From Symbiodinium natans (lineage: Eukaryota; Sar; Dinophyceae; Suessiales; Symbiodiniaceae), in NCBI GenBank assembly GCA_905221605.1, contig CAJNDS010000302.1, positions 959,285 through 1,023,284 on the forward strand: a DNA stretch of 64,000 bases, written 5' to 3'. The notes beneath the pieces are model-generated. The model was not told the origin of the DNA. It ran no database searches and saw only the letters and a program-made list of their open reading frames with translations. The translations under genes and the position numbers were made by a program. This document shows, one piece after another, positions 8,258-18,049 of this stretch. The number at the start of each line of letters is the position of its first letter. Position 1 is the stretch's first letter.

Positions 8258-9469
8258 TCAAGATCCCTTGGTACACAGATGGCCAGGGTGGTCGCCTCCA
8301 CACCCGGCTCTCCAACAGATGTGGAAACCACGGCCGCAACGGTTCTTGGAGTTGACTCGAAAGCGGCACCTTCCTTGATTAAAGGCAAAGCATACAGGCT
8401 TGTCGTTCACGCGGCTCACACAGCCGTCGGGCACCGTGAACTCCTTGCGAGCCTCTCCTTTAGACGACTTGCCCTTACCTTTACCTCTCCCTTTATCGCC
8501 CTTCTCACCCCCTTTTGGGTCATCCCATTTGCGCTTGCCTGGCCAGGGCGCAGAAGGAGGAGGAGTAGGGAGAGCATTTAGGTACTGCAAAACCTCTTGG
8601 GACTCGGACAACAGCTTGATCTGGGTCTCCAGAGGCTTCTCGCGGCCGGGCTCGCCGGCGAGTTTGCCAAGGAGGGCATGCGAGGCCAGCGTGAACAGGT
8701 GCCTGTCGGCAGCAATGAGTTGATGAGTGGTTACCTTGGAGTAACCACTGGGCACAGGCCTCATCAAGGCCAGGAAGCATTTGTGACACCATTCCTCAAG
8801 AACCTGAAAGCTGCAGAGACCCGCCAAATCATAGGCCAGCGAGCGACGGGTCCAAGCATTGCGCAGAGCCAAGTCAGTGTGCGTGTCACAAGTGGCGGAC
8901 TCAGCTTTGCTAGCCATTTTCAAGTTCCCTTCGCCATCAACCACCACCTGCTGGTCTCTCTTCAACTGCTGAGCTTCTTGGGCACGGCTGATGATGCGGT
9001 AGGCTGGCAAGTACTGAAGGACTCCATCCTCCAGTTGTTTGACGAGAGTATCCACGACAGCATGGGCAGGCAAGGTTTCAGGTGAGAGAATGAGGCCCGT
9101 GACCCTCTTCTTCAAGGCTTCCTGGCGAGCCAATCGCTCCGCATTGGGCATAGCACGAACCACCGCTGTGTCAGCGGCAGGCTCCACGCGTGCCCTCATG
9201 TCGGCCACGCTCAGGTTCTGGGCTTCAAACATCAGACGTCTCACTTTAGAGGACTGATCAGGCGGGAAGTCATGGGGGAAAATGCTTTCTATCCAACGCT
9301 TCACATCGGCTTCATCTAGTTGCGTCGGTGTGGTTGACACAGCAAAAGCCAAGGTCCCGAAGCTCTTGAAGCCCGCATCGATGAGGGTGCGAATGGTGGC
9401 TTCGCTCAGTTTGACTTTCTGGCATCTCTCCAAAAACCAGGCCTCGCTGTCCACCGCGATTCCCGCCAT
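8258..9469 (-). CDS. Gag-like nucleic-acid-binding protein
   Basis: About 403 residues from ATG 9469 (MAGIAVDSEAWFLERCQ); the frame stays open further upstream but without ATG. The body is helical and charged. It is followed by a basic Lys/Gly tract (GEKGDKGRGKGKGKSSKG, about 330-350) and a C-terminal cysteine-histidine cluster: CFAFNQGRCRF, then CGRGFHICWRAGC, then DHPGHLC. This resembles CCCH-type zinc fingers of gag-like proteins in dinoflagellate retroelements. Its likely role is packaging element RNA. It lies first in the element, 66 nt before the ATG of the oxygenase/MTase ORF. Confidence 0.72.
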   Translation of the reverse strand: MAGIAVDSEAWFLERCQKVKLSEATIRTLIDAGFKSFGTLAFAVSTTPTQLDEADVKRWIESIFPHDFPPDQSSKVRRLMFEAQNLSVADMRARVEPAADTAVVRAMPNAERLARQEALKKRVTGLILSPETLPAHAVVDTLVKQLEDGVLQYLPAYRIISRAQEAQQLKRDQQVVVDGEGNLKMASKAESATCDTHTDLALRNAWTRRSLAYDLAGLCSFQVLEEWCHKCFLALMRPVPSGYSKVTTHQLIAADRHLFTLASHALLGKLAGEPGREKPLETQIKLLSESQEVLQYLNALPTPPPSAPWPGKRKWDDPKGGEKGDKGRGKGKGKSSKGEARKEFTVPDGCVSRVNDKPVCFAFNQGRCRFRVNSKNRCGRGFHICWRAGCGGDHPGHLCTKGS

Positions 9470-10021
9470 GGCTCGACTCCTAGCAAGTCGGGACAACCTC
9501 GCTCCTTGTCGGGTTGAAGCCCAAAGCTCGACTTCGGACAAGATGGGTATTGCAAGACAGTCAAACGTGTCCGCGGTTTCCCAGAGCAGAACCCCATGCT
9601 TTTATCATGACCGTGATTCCGAAGTGCTCTGACGGTGAATGAAGCCTCGGCTCCCACAGCTGGGTGATTCTCGATAAAGATTTCGAGTCAGCTGGAGTAG
9701 GCATCAGTTGTCCTCCCTCAAAGATCTCGACTTGCGTTCGAGTGGGAGCGACATCACCGATTGTCAGACTTCGGTGCGACGCCTGAGAATGGCTGAAGGA
9801 TCTATCGTCTGTGCTGTTCACAAGGATGAATGCACTCGTTTTCCTTCAAGATTTCGATCACTCTGCAGCCTCCAAAATGTGCCGGCATTGTTTACAGGGG
9901 TCGGGGTCCTCAAAGTACACCCCCGCCTCACTGAAAGGAATATGGTTCCTCGAGAGAGGTCGGCCACACCACAAGTTGGCTTGATCCTTCAAACAATGCG
10001 TTATGCCGGACACAGTGTGCA
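9470..10021. other. No gene recognised
   Basis: The leader region of the retroelement gag ORF and spacer to the next minus-strand ORF. Short open frames exist on both strands but none has a recognisable composition. No copy of the 3952-4226 spacer or of the 272-bp repeat was found here. Confidence 0.5.
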
Positions 10022-10911
10022 CTACAAGACGAGAGGCCGACTTTCCTTGCGAGCTTGGACAGCGGGCACAGGCCTGGCGGGGATGGGCGTCGGGCCATGG
10101 GGAGGCATAGGGAGATACGATTTTGGTTCCGTCAGGCCAAGTGAGTCCGTGGGAGACTTAGCGCAAGGGGGCTGTGATGCCTCAACCGTCCTAATCCCCT
10201 CCGGAAATGTGGCGTGCGTGGGCCGTGTCCGGGGGCTGGGTGGACGTCGTACGCCAGGCGGTGGGTCCCTAATGTTGCCTCCACTACGGGGTGGACACGA
10301 GGCGGCGCTACTCCCTCCGATCCTGTGGGCAACTTCACTAGAGGGAGTCGTCACACAAGCATCCAGAGCACTAGGACTCACGGCCGGCACAACCGCAGGC
10401 TCTGTCGTTGCAGGCTCCTTCTTCAGTGGTCCTCTCTCCCGCGTTGGGGTGCCGCAGGGTGTTCGGGAAACGTCCCGTTTAGCTGCCGGAGGTGGGCTGA
10501 CAGCTGCCGCAATGGAGCCCCCCGCGGCCCGAGGCTGAGCCATGGTGTACCCCACCGCTCACCATGGCGCGCGTTGGTGATAGCCTCGCTTTGGGCTGGT
10601 GACTGCAGCGGCGTAAGAACCTCGACTGCAGTAGCAGCTACCACGTCGGGACTGTGACTACCCGCGGGCACAGGGCTGTTTCCCGGAGAGTCCACATCAA
10701 TCGCAGTTTCGGAGGCAGCCTTACCCGTACGAACAGGTAGGAGGTGAAGACCGCGGGGGGCTCGCATTACGCCGGCCTTGTGTTCGAAAGCCGGGTCAGC
10801 GCGTTGAGCAGATCCCCGCTTGGGCGGCGTCCTAATGCTGGTATCCCCTAGCAAGCAGGTGAGGTACTGGGCGACCCCATCTCCTTCCCTCACCGGCTGG
10901 AAGGGACACAA
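10022..10911 (-). CDS. Pro/Ala-rich unknown protein in two overlapping frames
   Basis: Two frames overlap: 10423-10911 (162 residues) and 10022-10555 (177 residues), with a net -1 phase change. Both are rich in Pro, Ala, Ser and Thr, such as 'AAVSPPPAAKRDVSRTPCG' and 'NSPVPAGSHSPDVVAA'. A diverged copy lies at 42571-42915 on the same strand ('AAVNPPPRPCREALRTPCD', 'SPVPAGS'), so the sequence is a repeated unit. It starts 49 nt beyond the stop of the giant hydrolase-helicase ORF and may be its frameshifted C-terminal tail. Likely disordered; no function assigned. Confidence 0.4.
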
Positions 10912-10959
10912 TACACAGCATTGGGCAAGGGCTCCAGGACGAAGCCGCGCGTTTGCAGA

Positions 10960-13900
10960 CTAGCAATGGTGCCCGAGTAGGAGTTGGAAGTGAAAGAGGG
11001 GCTCCCCCAGTGTGCGGTAAAGAACTTCCCGCTTATCTCCCCAGGTGGCCTTCAAGGCCCACGCTTGATGCAGGGGTGGGGCTTCAAAGAGGTCCAGCCC
11101 TACTTTGCGTTCCGCAGGCAGCACGATGCTGGCTACTGTCCGTTCTCGGAAGGCTTGCTTGTGTAACGCCTTTGCAACGCCAGGGCCATCCATGCTCCAC
11201 AAGCTGGCTTGTGTGCGCACATATTCCGCGCATTCAATCAGGCCTCCGGTTGCGCAGGCCGCCATTTGGAAGCAGGCACCTATACCATCAGAGTCGTGCG
11301 GTGCCACGAAAACCAAAGCCCCAAGTCCTCTCGTGAAGGAGGAGGTGGCTCGGGCAAACCCTGCCTCGCTACTAAACAGGAATCCAGAAGCCCGACAAGT
11401 CACAAAGACACCTATCCCAAATGTGGGGCCAGTGGAGCAAGCCGTGGTGATAGCGCCGAAGAAGCGTTTAAGGGACCCTATGTGATTCATGAGGAAGGTC
11501 CGAAACGTCACAAGGCTCCAAGTGGTGGGCGCGCCAGTCAGCGGGAAATCTGGCGCGGTTTGGCAGGCTTCAAGTAGGCTCATATCGTCATCGCCCAGTG
11601 GGTCTGCGGGGAGACTCGACTGCAGCATAAACTTCATTTGAGTAACAATCCTGGCATACTGAGAGACCATCCCGATAGGGGAGTCAGGATAAACCTGGTG
11701 CCCAAAAGTGAGCACAATGTCCGCCAGGACCATGCTGAGGTCGTAGCTTCTGCCTAGTTTGGTTTGGGTCTCATCCTGATCTGGCACCCGTACCCATCGG
11801 CACGTTTCCATCCACCTGCCTGCAAAGCTACGCAGTGGCCGCCCGAGCAGGTGCTGCATCGTGGGACCAGGTGGCATAAGTAGCCGAGGGACCCCGCCTG
11901 TCAGATCGAAGCGGCACGCCTCCGAGTACCGACATGCGTATAGAATGGCAGCAATCTCAGGAGGGAGGCGCATGGATGAACAGAGCGAGAGGTTGATAGC
12001 CGGTCCGACAATGGCCTTCAGCCCGGCGGCCTGCATGACTGTCTCGGCTTGCTTCGGTTTGACGATGCTCATACAGAGAATCGAATCCAGCATCGAGACC
12101 GCTGAGAACAACACTTCTGACGCTCCAGAGGAACGGTGGGGCTTGCCCCAAGAGGGCATCTCGCCTTGCCCCTTTTTCCACGGGCTGGAACTTTGGGCCG
12201 TTTGCCGCAAAAGGGCCGCAGGCAAGGTGGCTGGCGTGTGGAGGTCGGCAGGGACCGCATTGAGACCACAAATCTTTTGCTCCAACAACTCCGTGACGAA
12301 GTGGTAATTGGGCCGCGATCCTCCAGCGGGCTGTCTGTGGTCGCCAATCATGACATCGAGTGCATGCTTGATGTGCGCCAGGATGGTGTTGGAACCCGGT
12401 GTGCCCAATTGCTGGGCTTCATCTCGGAGGAGCAACTCAACATCCTTTAGACGGTTAATGAGCTGCGAGTAGGGAAAGCTAAGCCTTGCCACAATCGTAC
12501 CATGCGTCGTGGCTACAAGTAGCCCCCGGTACAAATCGTGCACATCAAAGGGGAGCTTATGTGTGTCCTTCTCCTTGTTACCCGGTATGCGAACGATGCG
12601 GCTGCGAACAAATTCATTGCTAGCAGTCGTGAGCCTATCAACCGCCTCGACATAGGCACGAACCGATTCATTGCCATGAGCGGTGTACAGGGTGAGCCGG
12701 TTCGTCAGGCACGCAAGAAGAACTCCTAGAAACGCGCAGGATCGTGTCTTCCCGCTGCCAGGCGCCCCCGTTATGAATACAGAAGTACGATTAGCGGCCA
12801 GGCCGTACGAGCACGCTCCCAGCAGCGCTGCCAGGTGTCCATCCGCCCCCCAAAAGGTATCACAGAGGCACGTAAGGAAGGCGGGACCAACTGCGAGCGC
12901 AAAGATGCTGGCGCGAGTCCTCGGATCGTGCTCGTTACTCAACGAGTCCTGGGACATGCGTAGACGCTCCGCATGCCACAGCGCAGGAGTCCGGGCGTCC
13001 TCCTGGCCGGGCAGCGGAGAGTCAGGCAGCGTGGCTAACACGCCACTCAGCAGCGTCGGCGTCCATTCTTTGCGATAGGTTTGTTCCTCCGCAAGCCAAA
13101 GGTTAAGGATGCTTTGCAAGGTGTTGGAAGCCCCCGGACCCGCAGTAGGCGATGCCTGCGCAGCTTGCGTTGCGTGCTTGCCTCTGAAGACTTGGCAGAC
13201 CTCCGGGTGAATGAGCTGTGCCCATGTGTCGTGCCAGTTCCCTCTCACCACCAGCCCGATAATGAGGACAAGCACTAGATCCGTGAGAAAGCCCGGCAAC
13301 CAATGTGGCTGCCGGATGGCATCAAGAGGCGAGTCTTCTAGCGGAACGCCCAATGCAACATGTTGCCTTTCCCTAGGCATGTGTAACAGGGCATCCCAAA
13401 GCGGGGTAGAGGCTCCTCCGGGCAGAACTTCAAGCTGGCTGACTCTCGGCAATGAGGGTCGTTGCGCGAATTGGTTGTGCTGTTCATCAGTCAAGAGCAG
13501 GGCAATGGTTATATTGACTGGCTGCATGGCCTTACTTTCGCCAGGGCCGGTGGAAAGCTTCTTCGGGGCAAGGAGCTCTATAAACATGCCTGGGTAGGCC
13601 ACATCTCCCTTGTCTTCTCTCAAGGTAACCAGCAAAGCAGTGCCCTTGGCCGGCACTTTACCAGCGACAGCAAACCACTTTGTAGCCCAGTCAGGGACAT
13701 CCGCCAACTCCGGTGTAAGGAGCATGACCGACGCTCGTGGGTAAACTCGATGGAGAAGGCAGATTGGCCACGTATGCGTGCCGGGCTTTATCGCCACAGG
13801 GGTGGCGGCCCGCTTGACCGCAGCTTGCTCTGGGTAGTGATACTGTTCCGAGGGCTCCTCCTCGATTTCTGCTTCCGAGGCCATGGCTAAAAACTGATAA

Positions 13901-16900
13901 CCCAGCATGTCAACCAGGCGTTCTAACGACAGGTGGGGGAGCCACATACCCAAAACAAGCTTCATCGTGGGACCAAGTTCATGATACGGGGGCGGCAAAT
14001 CAGCCAGATGCGGCTTGGCATCCGTCAGGAGGACTTGGGTACAGTCAGCACGGAGACTGGCAATGCTCCGGTTCTCAGCGGAAGGTATCCGGAGAAAAGC
14101 CTCCAGATCGGGGCGTTTGATTTGCCGTCCCAGCACGGAGTTGATGAAAGTTTTAGACTTATCCGAAAGCTGGACAGAGCCACACGCAACCCCCATCAAA
14201 CCTGCCCGCACTGTGCGATCCATCCGGGGGTCGGCCAGGCCACAAATCTTTTTAGTCAATTCCTTATGCACATAATCCCCCGGCGTGAGCTGGAATAGCT
14301 CTTCACTTTGGACAAAGTGACCATAAGAGTGTCCACCACTGCCAAGTGACTCAGGTCCAGTGAAGTAGTAGAGACGCGCTCCCGCGCCAATCGCTTGCAT
14401 CCTTGCTGCCTGGCTGGGCCGGAAGATACAAAGCTGGTCGCTCTCATGATGGACAAGACTAACAGCGTGCCGCAATTCCGAACCCAGGATATATTGCAGC
14501 ATGGCCCGTGGCATGGCAATGCCGCCCAAACGTGCCTTGATGTGGACAAAATCGCCCTTGCAGTCAGGAAGCTTTTGGCGCTCATGCCAAGCGATAGCCA
14601 CAGCAGCGCCCGTATACGACCCAGCAGAGAAACCCGTAACGCACAGTTTGCACTCGCCAGCTCTCCCCGCGGCGAGGCCCACATGCAGAGCGGTCAGCGC
14701 AGCAGTATGTTGCATGTGCAAGTGAGCTAGGGCCGGGCACATTGTCAGGGAGGCTTCTACCGAGCTGATTCTAGCACGAACCGGCGCTGGCAGACCGCAT
14801 CCTTCGACCTGAGGGTACAGAGCACGTGCCCACAGCTGGGCGGCTTGGGGCAGGAGCAGCAGTGCATGTGCGGCATTACCGCTGGTCGAAAGCAACAACG
14901 GGCGTTGTGTGTCCTCATATCGGACTTTTTTGCCCTGGTTGTCCCGGACTGTTTCCATTTCTAAGCCAGTGAGTGCATAGGAATTGGCTGTGTGAATGAT
15001 GCTACCCGACACAGTGGAGGGCGCATTCTCGGCCTTCCCATGCATCCCGCTAATGAAGAGCGACCGACATTCCCCTGAGGGGGTTAGGTGAGGCTTTGGG
15101 GGCGGGTACTGGTAGGCAGGAAAGGCAAAGGCTGCCAGGGCTTGTTGCACACGCATGGCAAGTCCATCATCCCAGTATTGACTGAGGCCCAGCGGCGTGA
15201 CCTTTATGTCTGCAGCAAAGAGAGGCCACGGCAGATCCACCTGGGCCAGCCAAGCATGCGCGGCAGCAAGAAGAGCAAGCGGCCCAGTTGGGGTATTGGG
15301 TCGACTGCGCCATTTCGGGGTGGCCCTGCAGGAAGATAGGGCATCTTTCTTCCAAAACATGAGGACTCCAGGGAAGAGCTGGAGCCGCACTGGTCCACTG
15401 CCCTTTTTCCCAACAGAGGCCCACAAAGAAACGGTGTCCCCGTTGTCCCAGACCGACTCGGGCAGAGTAGGCAGCCGTACCACACTCCCCCACTGCGGCA
15501 AGATGTTTTTGCCTTTGGCACCATATCCATGCACAAAAGGAGGGGGTATAACCTCGGCGTATCGGTTCGCCATGAATAAGTCAGGACCAGGTAGGATTGC
15601 CAAACGGGAGTGCAAGCCGCCGTAACCCCTGAGCAAGGGAAGAAATCCCTGTTCATACGGGCCTTGTCCCCATGTTTTGACCCCTCTGACCTGCCTGACT
15701 GGGGAGGCGCCAAACTGGATGTCTGGCTCTGGCCGGCCAGTATTAAGGTCGGCCGCTTTCCACGCAACTTCATGTATGTATCTTCCTAAAAGTGCCCACG
15801 CAAACACAAAGTCAGAATGCTTGTGAGCAGTGGTTCCGGCAAGAGGGGTGTTGCGTAGACATTGCCGATAATGGATCTGGTCCAACGGCACCTGCTCATG
15901 CATACCAGGCAATGGAGTGGGCACTTCACTGGGCATGATGACTAGCTGCAGGGCTCGGCTCAACGCAGTACCAATGGAGGTCACCGCACTAGCGACGTTG
16001 CTAGGGATGCAAAAGCGAGGGGGCCGGGGAGTCTTGCCGTCCGGAGCATTCGGGTAGAAGATGACCAATCCCCCATTTGCTTCAAGCTGGTCCTCGGACG
16101 CACAAACCATGCCAATTGAGTTTGGCGATCGGGCCCCACACGGTATGGACCCGTCCGGCGAGCAACTCCACGGCGAGGCTGGAAGCGAGCCACAGGGCTG
16201 TGTCTCGTCCGTCTCGACTTCCATGCTGCCCAGTGACTCCGTCGAGAGGGTATTGGGCAGTAGATCGAGGACTGCAAACCTTCGCAGCTCTTCTGCTTCC
16301 CACCTGGCAGTGAACAAGGTGTCATGGTCAAGCAACATCAAGACCACCCCTGGCGCAAGGACTCTGAGGACTGCCAGAATTTCGGGCCCCGCCCACGTAA
16401 AGTGCACAGAAGCTAACCCCGCTTCCTTGGTGTTTACCAAGATGGGAAACCACCTCTCTTTAAACGGGCCTTCCCACTGCATGCGTGCTACCAAATGCCG
16501 GACAAAGTAGGGGAAATGCGGAATAGACAAGAAGCAGCGACTGTCCGTGACTAAGAGCAGGACATGGGCTCCTGCGGACTCAGCAGCCCGGAGCTGTGGA
16601 AGTAGGCAGCCGAGTAGTGCAGTGTAGTCGATCTCTGGGTGGAGACCTTGCGGCTCAGGCGGTTCGCCGGAAATGGCTCCAGAGGCCAATCTCAATGGCA
16701 GGACGCCGCTAGGGGTGGGCTCAGGGAAATTCTGATTACTTTCTAGTGCCTGCGCGAGATCCTCAGGCTCCGGAGGCCCCGGCGCATGGTCAGCACTGAG
16801 AGTGCGAAGCTGGCATATAGCCTGCATTGCGGTCGCCGCAAGGACCTGTGGACCTGGGTGGCTAGGGACCTGCCACGGTGGCAGGTCGGCTGCAACTGGC

Positions 16901-17520
16901 GCGGGAGGTGGCCTCCCATGTGGAAGTCGCGGCTCAATCCTACTTACCGCACCCACTGGGTATTCGCCAACACGTGGAGGAATCGGCGGTATGGGAGGGC
17001 GAGGACTATTGTCCGGCCAGCAGACCCTAGGTGGATTAGGTGGTGGAGTTTGCCCGGGCCCGGGAGACAGGGCTGTCTCCCTACCCACTCCTTGTTCGGT
17101 GACAACACTCGCCCAAGGGGGAAGGTCTATCGCGTCACCAGGCAAAGCACTGTGCGTGGACACCGCTCGCCCCATGAGGGCACTGCTATGCGGCATGATG
17201 CCGATGCCTGGCCTCCATGCATGCAGGAGAAAACAGCGAACCGTGGGTTGCCGGGCGAAGCAGACGGCGTTGCTGTTTCTCAAAAAGGCAGAGTGGTCCA
17301 GACACAACAAAGGTTGTATTTCCGGCGGAAAGTATCGGCACCAACCGGCAACATCGAGTTCGTGAGGCAGGATGACGCCGGCTTGCATCTGCCTGGTCAT
17401 TGCGACATCACTGGTCCCTAAAGTGGCAAGTGCAGTGAGTTGCCCTCTCCTGGCAACGTGAACTTGGAGTGCTTGCGCTCCAACCCGGATCACATACGGT
17501 TGACAGGCATACGACTCCAT
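10960..17520 (-). CDS. Giant alpha/beta-hydrolase and SF1 (UPF1-like) helicase fusion
   Basis: About 2,186 residues from ATG 17520. After a Pro-rich N-terminal third there is a hydrolase-like segment with 'CKLCVTGFSAGSYTG' (GxSxG nucleophile Ser ~966), a candidate Asp in 'HHESDQLCIF' (~1030) and His in 'GHSYGHFV' (~1066). A P-loop 'ITGAPGSGKTRS' (~1585) opens a helicase with DEAQ (motif II, ~1697), GDHRQ (motif III, ~1727), 'SLCSSMRLPPE' (motif IV-like) and a degenerate C-terminal V/VI block 'FARATSSFTRG'. The motif set is that of UPF1-like SF1 helicases, which unwind RNA or DNA. Fusion to a serine-hydrolase fold is unusual. A spliced-leader-like sequence lies 263 nt upstream. One uninterrupted frame of 6.5 kb implies selection or recent origin. 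Confidence 0.7.
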   Translation of the reverse strand: MESYACQPYVIRVGAQALQVHVARRGQLTALATLGTSDVAMTRQMQAGVILPHELDVAGWCRYFPPEIQPLLCLDHSAFLRNSNAVCFARQPTVRCFLLHAWRPGIGIMPHSSALMGRAVSTHSALPGDAIDLPPWASVVTEQGVGRETALSPGPGQTPPPNPPRVCWPDNSPRPPIPPIPPRVGEYPVGAVSRIEPRLPHGRPPPAPVAADLPPWQVPSHPGPQVLAATAMQAICQLRTLSADHAPGPPEPEDLAQALESNQNFPEPTPSGVLPLRLASGAISGEPPEPQGLHPEIDYTALLGCLLPQLRAAESAGAHVLLLVTDSRCFLSIPHFPYFVRHLVARMQWEGPFKERWFPILVNTKEAGLASVHFTWAGPEILAVLRVLAPGVVLMLLDHDTLFTARWEAEELRRFAVLDLLPNTLSTESLGSMEVETDETQPCGSLPASPWSCSPDGSIPCGARSPNSIGMVCASEDQLEANGGLVIFYPNAPDGKTPRPPRFCIPSNVASAVTSIGTALSRALQLVIMPSEVPTPLPGMHEQVPLDQIHYRQCLRNTPLAGTTAHKHSDFVFAWALLGRYIHEVAWKAADLNTGRPEPDIQFGASPVRQVRGVKTWGQGPYEQGFLPLLRGYGGLHSRLAILPGPDLFMANRYAEVIPPPFVHGYGAKGKNILPQWGSVVRLPTLPESVWDNGDTVSLWASVGKKGSGPVRLQLFPGVLMFWKKDALSSCRATPKWRSRPNTPTGPLALLAAAHAWLAQVDLPWPLFAADIKVTPLGLSQYWDDGLAMRVQQALAAFAFPAYQYPPPKPHLTPSGECRSLFISGMHGKAENAPSTVSGSIIHTANSYALTGLEMETVRDNQGKKVRYEDTQRPLLLSTSGNAAHALLLLPQAAQLWARALYPQVEGCGLPAPVRARISSVEASLTMCPALAHLHMQHTAALTALHVGLAAGRAGECKLCVTGFSAGSYTGAAVAIAWHERQKLPDCKGDFVHIKARLGGIAMPRAMLQYILGSELRHAVSLVHHESDQLCIFRPSQAARMQAIGAGARLYYFTGPESLGSGGHSYGHFVQSEELFQLTPGDYVHKELTKKICGLADPRMDRTVRAGLMGVACGSVQLSDKSKTFINSVLGRQIKRPDLEAFLRIPSAENRSIASLRADCTQVLLTDAKPHLADLPPPYHELGPTMKLVLGMWLPHLSLERLVDMLGYQFLAMASEAEIEEEPSEQYHYPEQAAVKRAATPVAIKPGTHTWPICLLHRVYPRASVMLLTPELADVPDWATKWFAVAGKVPAKGTALLVTLREDKGDVAYPGMFIELLAPKKLSTGPGESKAMQPVNITIALLLTDEQHNQFAQRPSLPRVSQLEVLPGGASTPLWDALLHMPRERQHVALGVPLEDSPLDAIRQPHWLPGFLTDLVLVLIIGLVVRGNWHDTWAQLIHPEVCQVFRGKHATQAAQASPTAGPGASNTLQSILNLWLAEEQTYRKEWTPTLLSGVLATLPDSPLPGQEDARTPALWHAERLRMSQDSLSNEHDPRTRASIFALAVGPAFLTCLCDTFWGADGHLAALLGACSYGLAANRTSVFITGAPGSGKTRSCAFLGVLLACLTNRLTLYTAHGNESVRAYVEAVDRLTTASNEFVRSRIVRIPGNKEKDTHKLPFDVHDLYRGLLVATTHGTIVARLSFPYSQLINRLKDVELLLRDEAQQLGTPGSNTILAHIKHALDVMIGDHRQPAGGSRPNYHFVTELLEQKICGLNAVPADLHTPATLPAALLRQTAQSSSPWKKGQGEMPSWGKPHRSSGASEVLFSAVSMLDSILCMSIVKPKQAETVMQAAGLKAIVGPAINLSLCSSMRLPPEIAAILYACRYSEACRFDLTGGVPRLLMPPGPTMQHLLGRPLRSFAGRWMETCRWVRVPDQDETQTKLGRSYDLSMVLADIVLTFGHQVYPDSPIGMVSQYARIVTQMKFMLQSSLPADPLGDDDMSLLEACQTAPDFPLTGAPTTWSLVTFRTFLMNHIGSLKRFFGAITTACSTGPTFGIGVFVTCRASGFLFSSEAGFARATSSFTRGLGALVFVAPHDSDGIGACFQMAACATGGLIECAEYVRTQASLWSMDGPGVAKALHKQAFRERTVASIVLPAERKVGLDLFEAPPLHQAWALKATWGDKREVLYRTLGEPLFHFQLLLGHHC

Positions 17521-18049
17521 GGCATCACTCACCGAACATGGCAGGCCAAACTCATGTGACTACCACACAGACAGCGGACAACCACGAGGCAACCTTCAGA
17601 CACCAAGATCCCTGAAAAGCCCATACACCAACAAGGAGGACTCCAAGAAGGGGAGGACCAAACCCCAAGCAGAGCACACAGGAGAGAAGAAGACAGAAAG
17701 GCGAAACAAAGAAAAAACCAGTCAGGAGCGTTACAACCCTCAACACAAGGGGCACCTCGTTCAGTCAGCCAGCCACCCTGAGCTTGAGCCAAGGCACATC
17801 CAACGCGCAACCTGAAAAGGAATGCAGCGTGTCGTCGCAGGTGGCTGTTACTTGTGGCTGCAATGTGCTGCATGTACAAAGCAATGACCTGGAGACAATG
17901 GCATCCTTTACTTTGTCCGTGCACAGTAGTAGCACCAGAATGCAGGCATACCTCGGTTGCTGGTCTGTCTGTAGCGACAACACAAGGCCCGGCGCGCATA
18001 AATCGATTAAAATGGAAAAAGGGAGGCACTCTCTACCCTGCCCCAACGA
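17521..18049. other. Spacer with a relict spliced-leader-like sequence
   Basis: No gene recognised between the giant ORF and the hydrolase. The minus strand carries 'GTGCCTTGGCTCAAG' at about 17783-17797. The rest contains overlapping short frames, one rich in hydrophobic residues, which I regard as chance because its codon context is pyrimidine-rich. Confidence 0.5.
17783..17795 (-). other. Relict spliced-leader-like sequence 5' of the giant ORF
   Basis: On the minus strand this reads GCCTTGGCTCAAG. The last ten bases equal the 3' end of the dinoflagellate spliced leader (...CCATTTTGGCTCAAG), and a GCC precedes them as in the leader with the intervening ATT missing. It lies 263 nt upstream of the ATG at 17520. 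Confidence 0.5.

Larger units (their letters stand above)
3680..9469 (-). mobile_element. Decayed retroelement: gag-like, oxygenase/MTase-like, RT-RNase H
   Basis: Read on the minus strand, the element has a gag-like ORF (9469-8258), an oxygenase-plus-MTase-like ORF (8191-7273) and an RT-RNase H ORF (7288-4514). It ends in a 3' region of two near-identical 272-bp direct repeats around a unique 275-bp spacer. The RT motif order with RNase H and a MTase-like domain recalls DIRS-type elements, as does the repeat-spacer-repeat end. I see no tyrosine recombinase, and no copy of the spacer near the 5' end, so the element may be 5'-truncated or of another class. A 7-bp duplication and a 1-base loss break the frames. 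Confidence 0.7.

Noticed and set aside
9561-9821. Extra gag exon upstream of the RT element
   Set aside because: The composition does not resemble the gag ORF and there is no splice or frame evidence.
17552-17755. Hydrophobic small protein on the minus strand
   Set aside because: It lies in a pyrimidine-rich leader region, overlaps other open frames and has no independent support.
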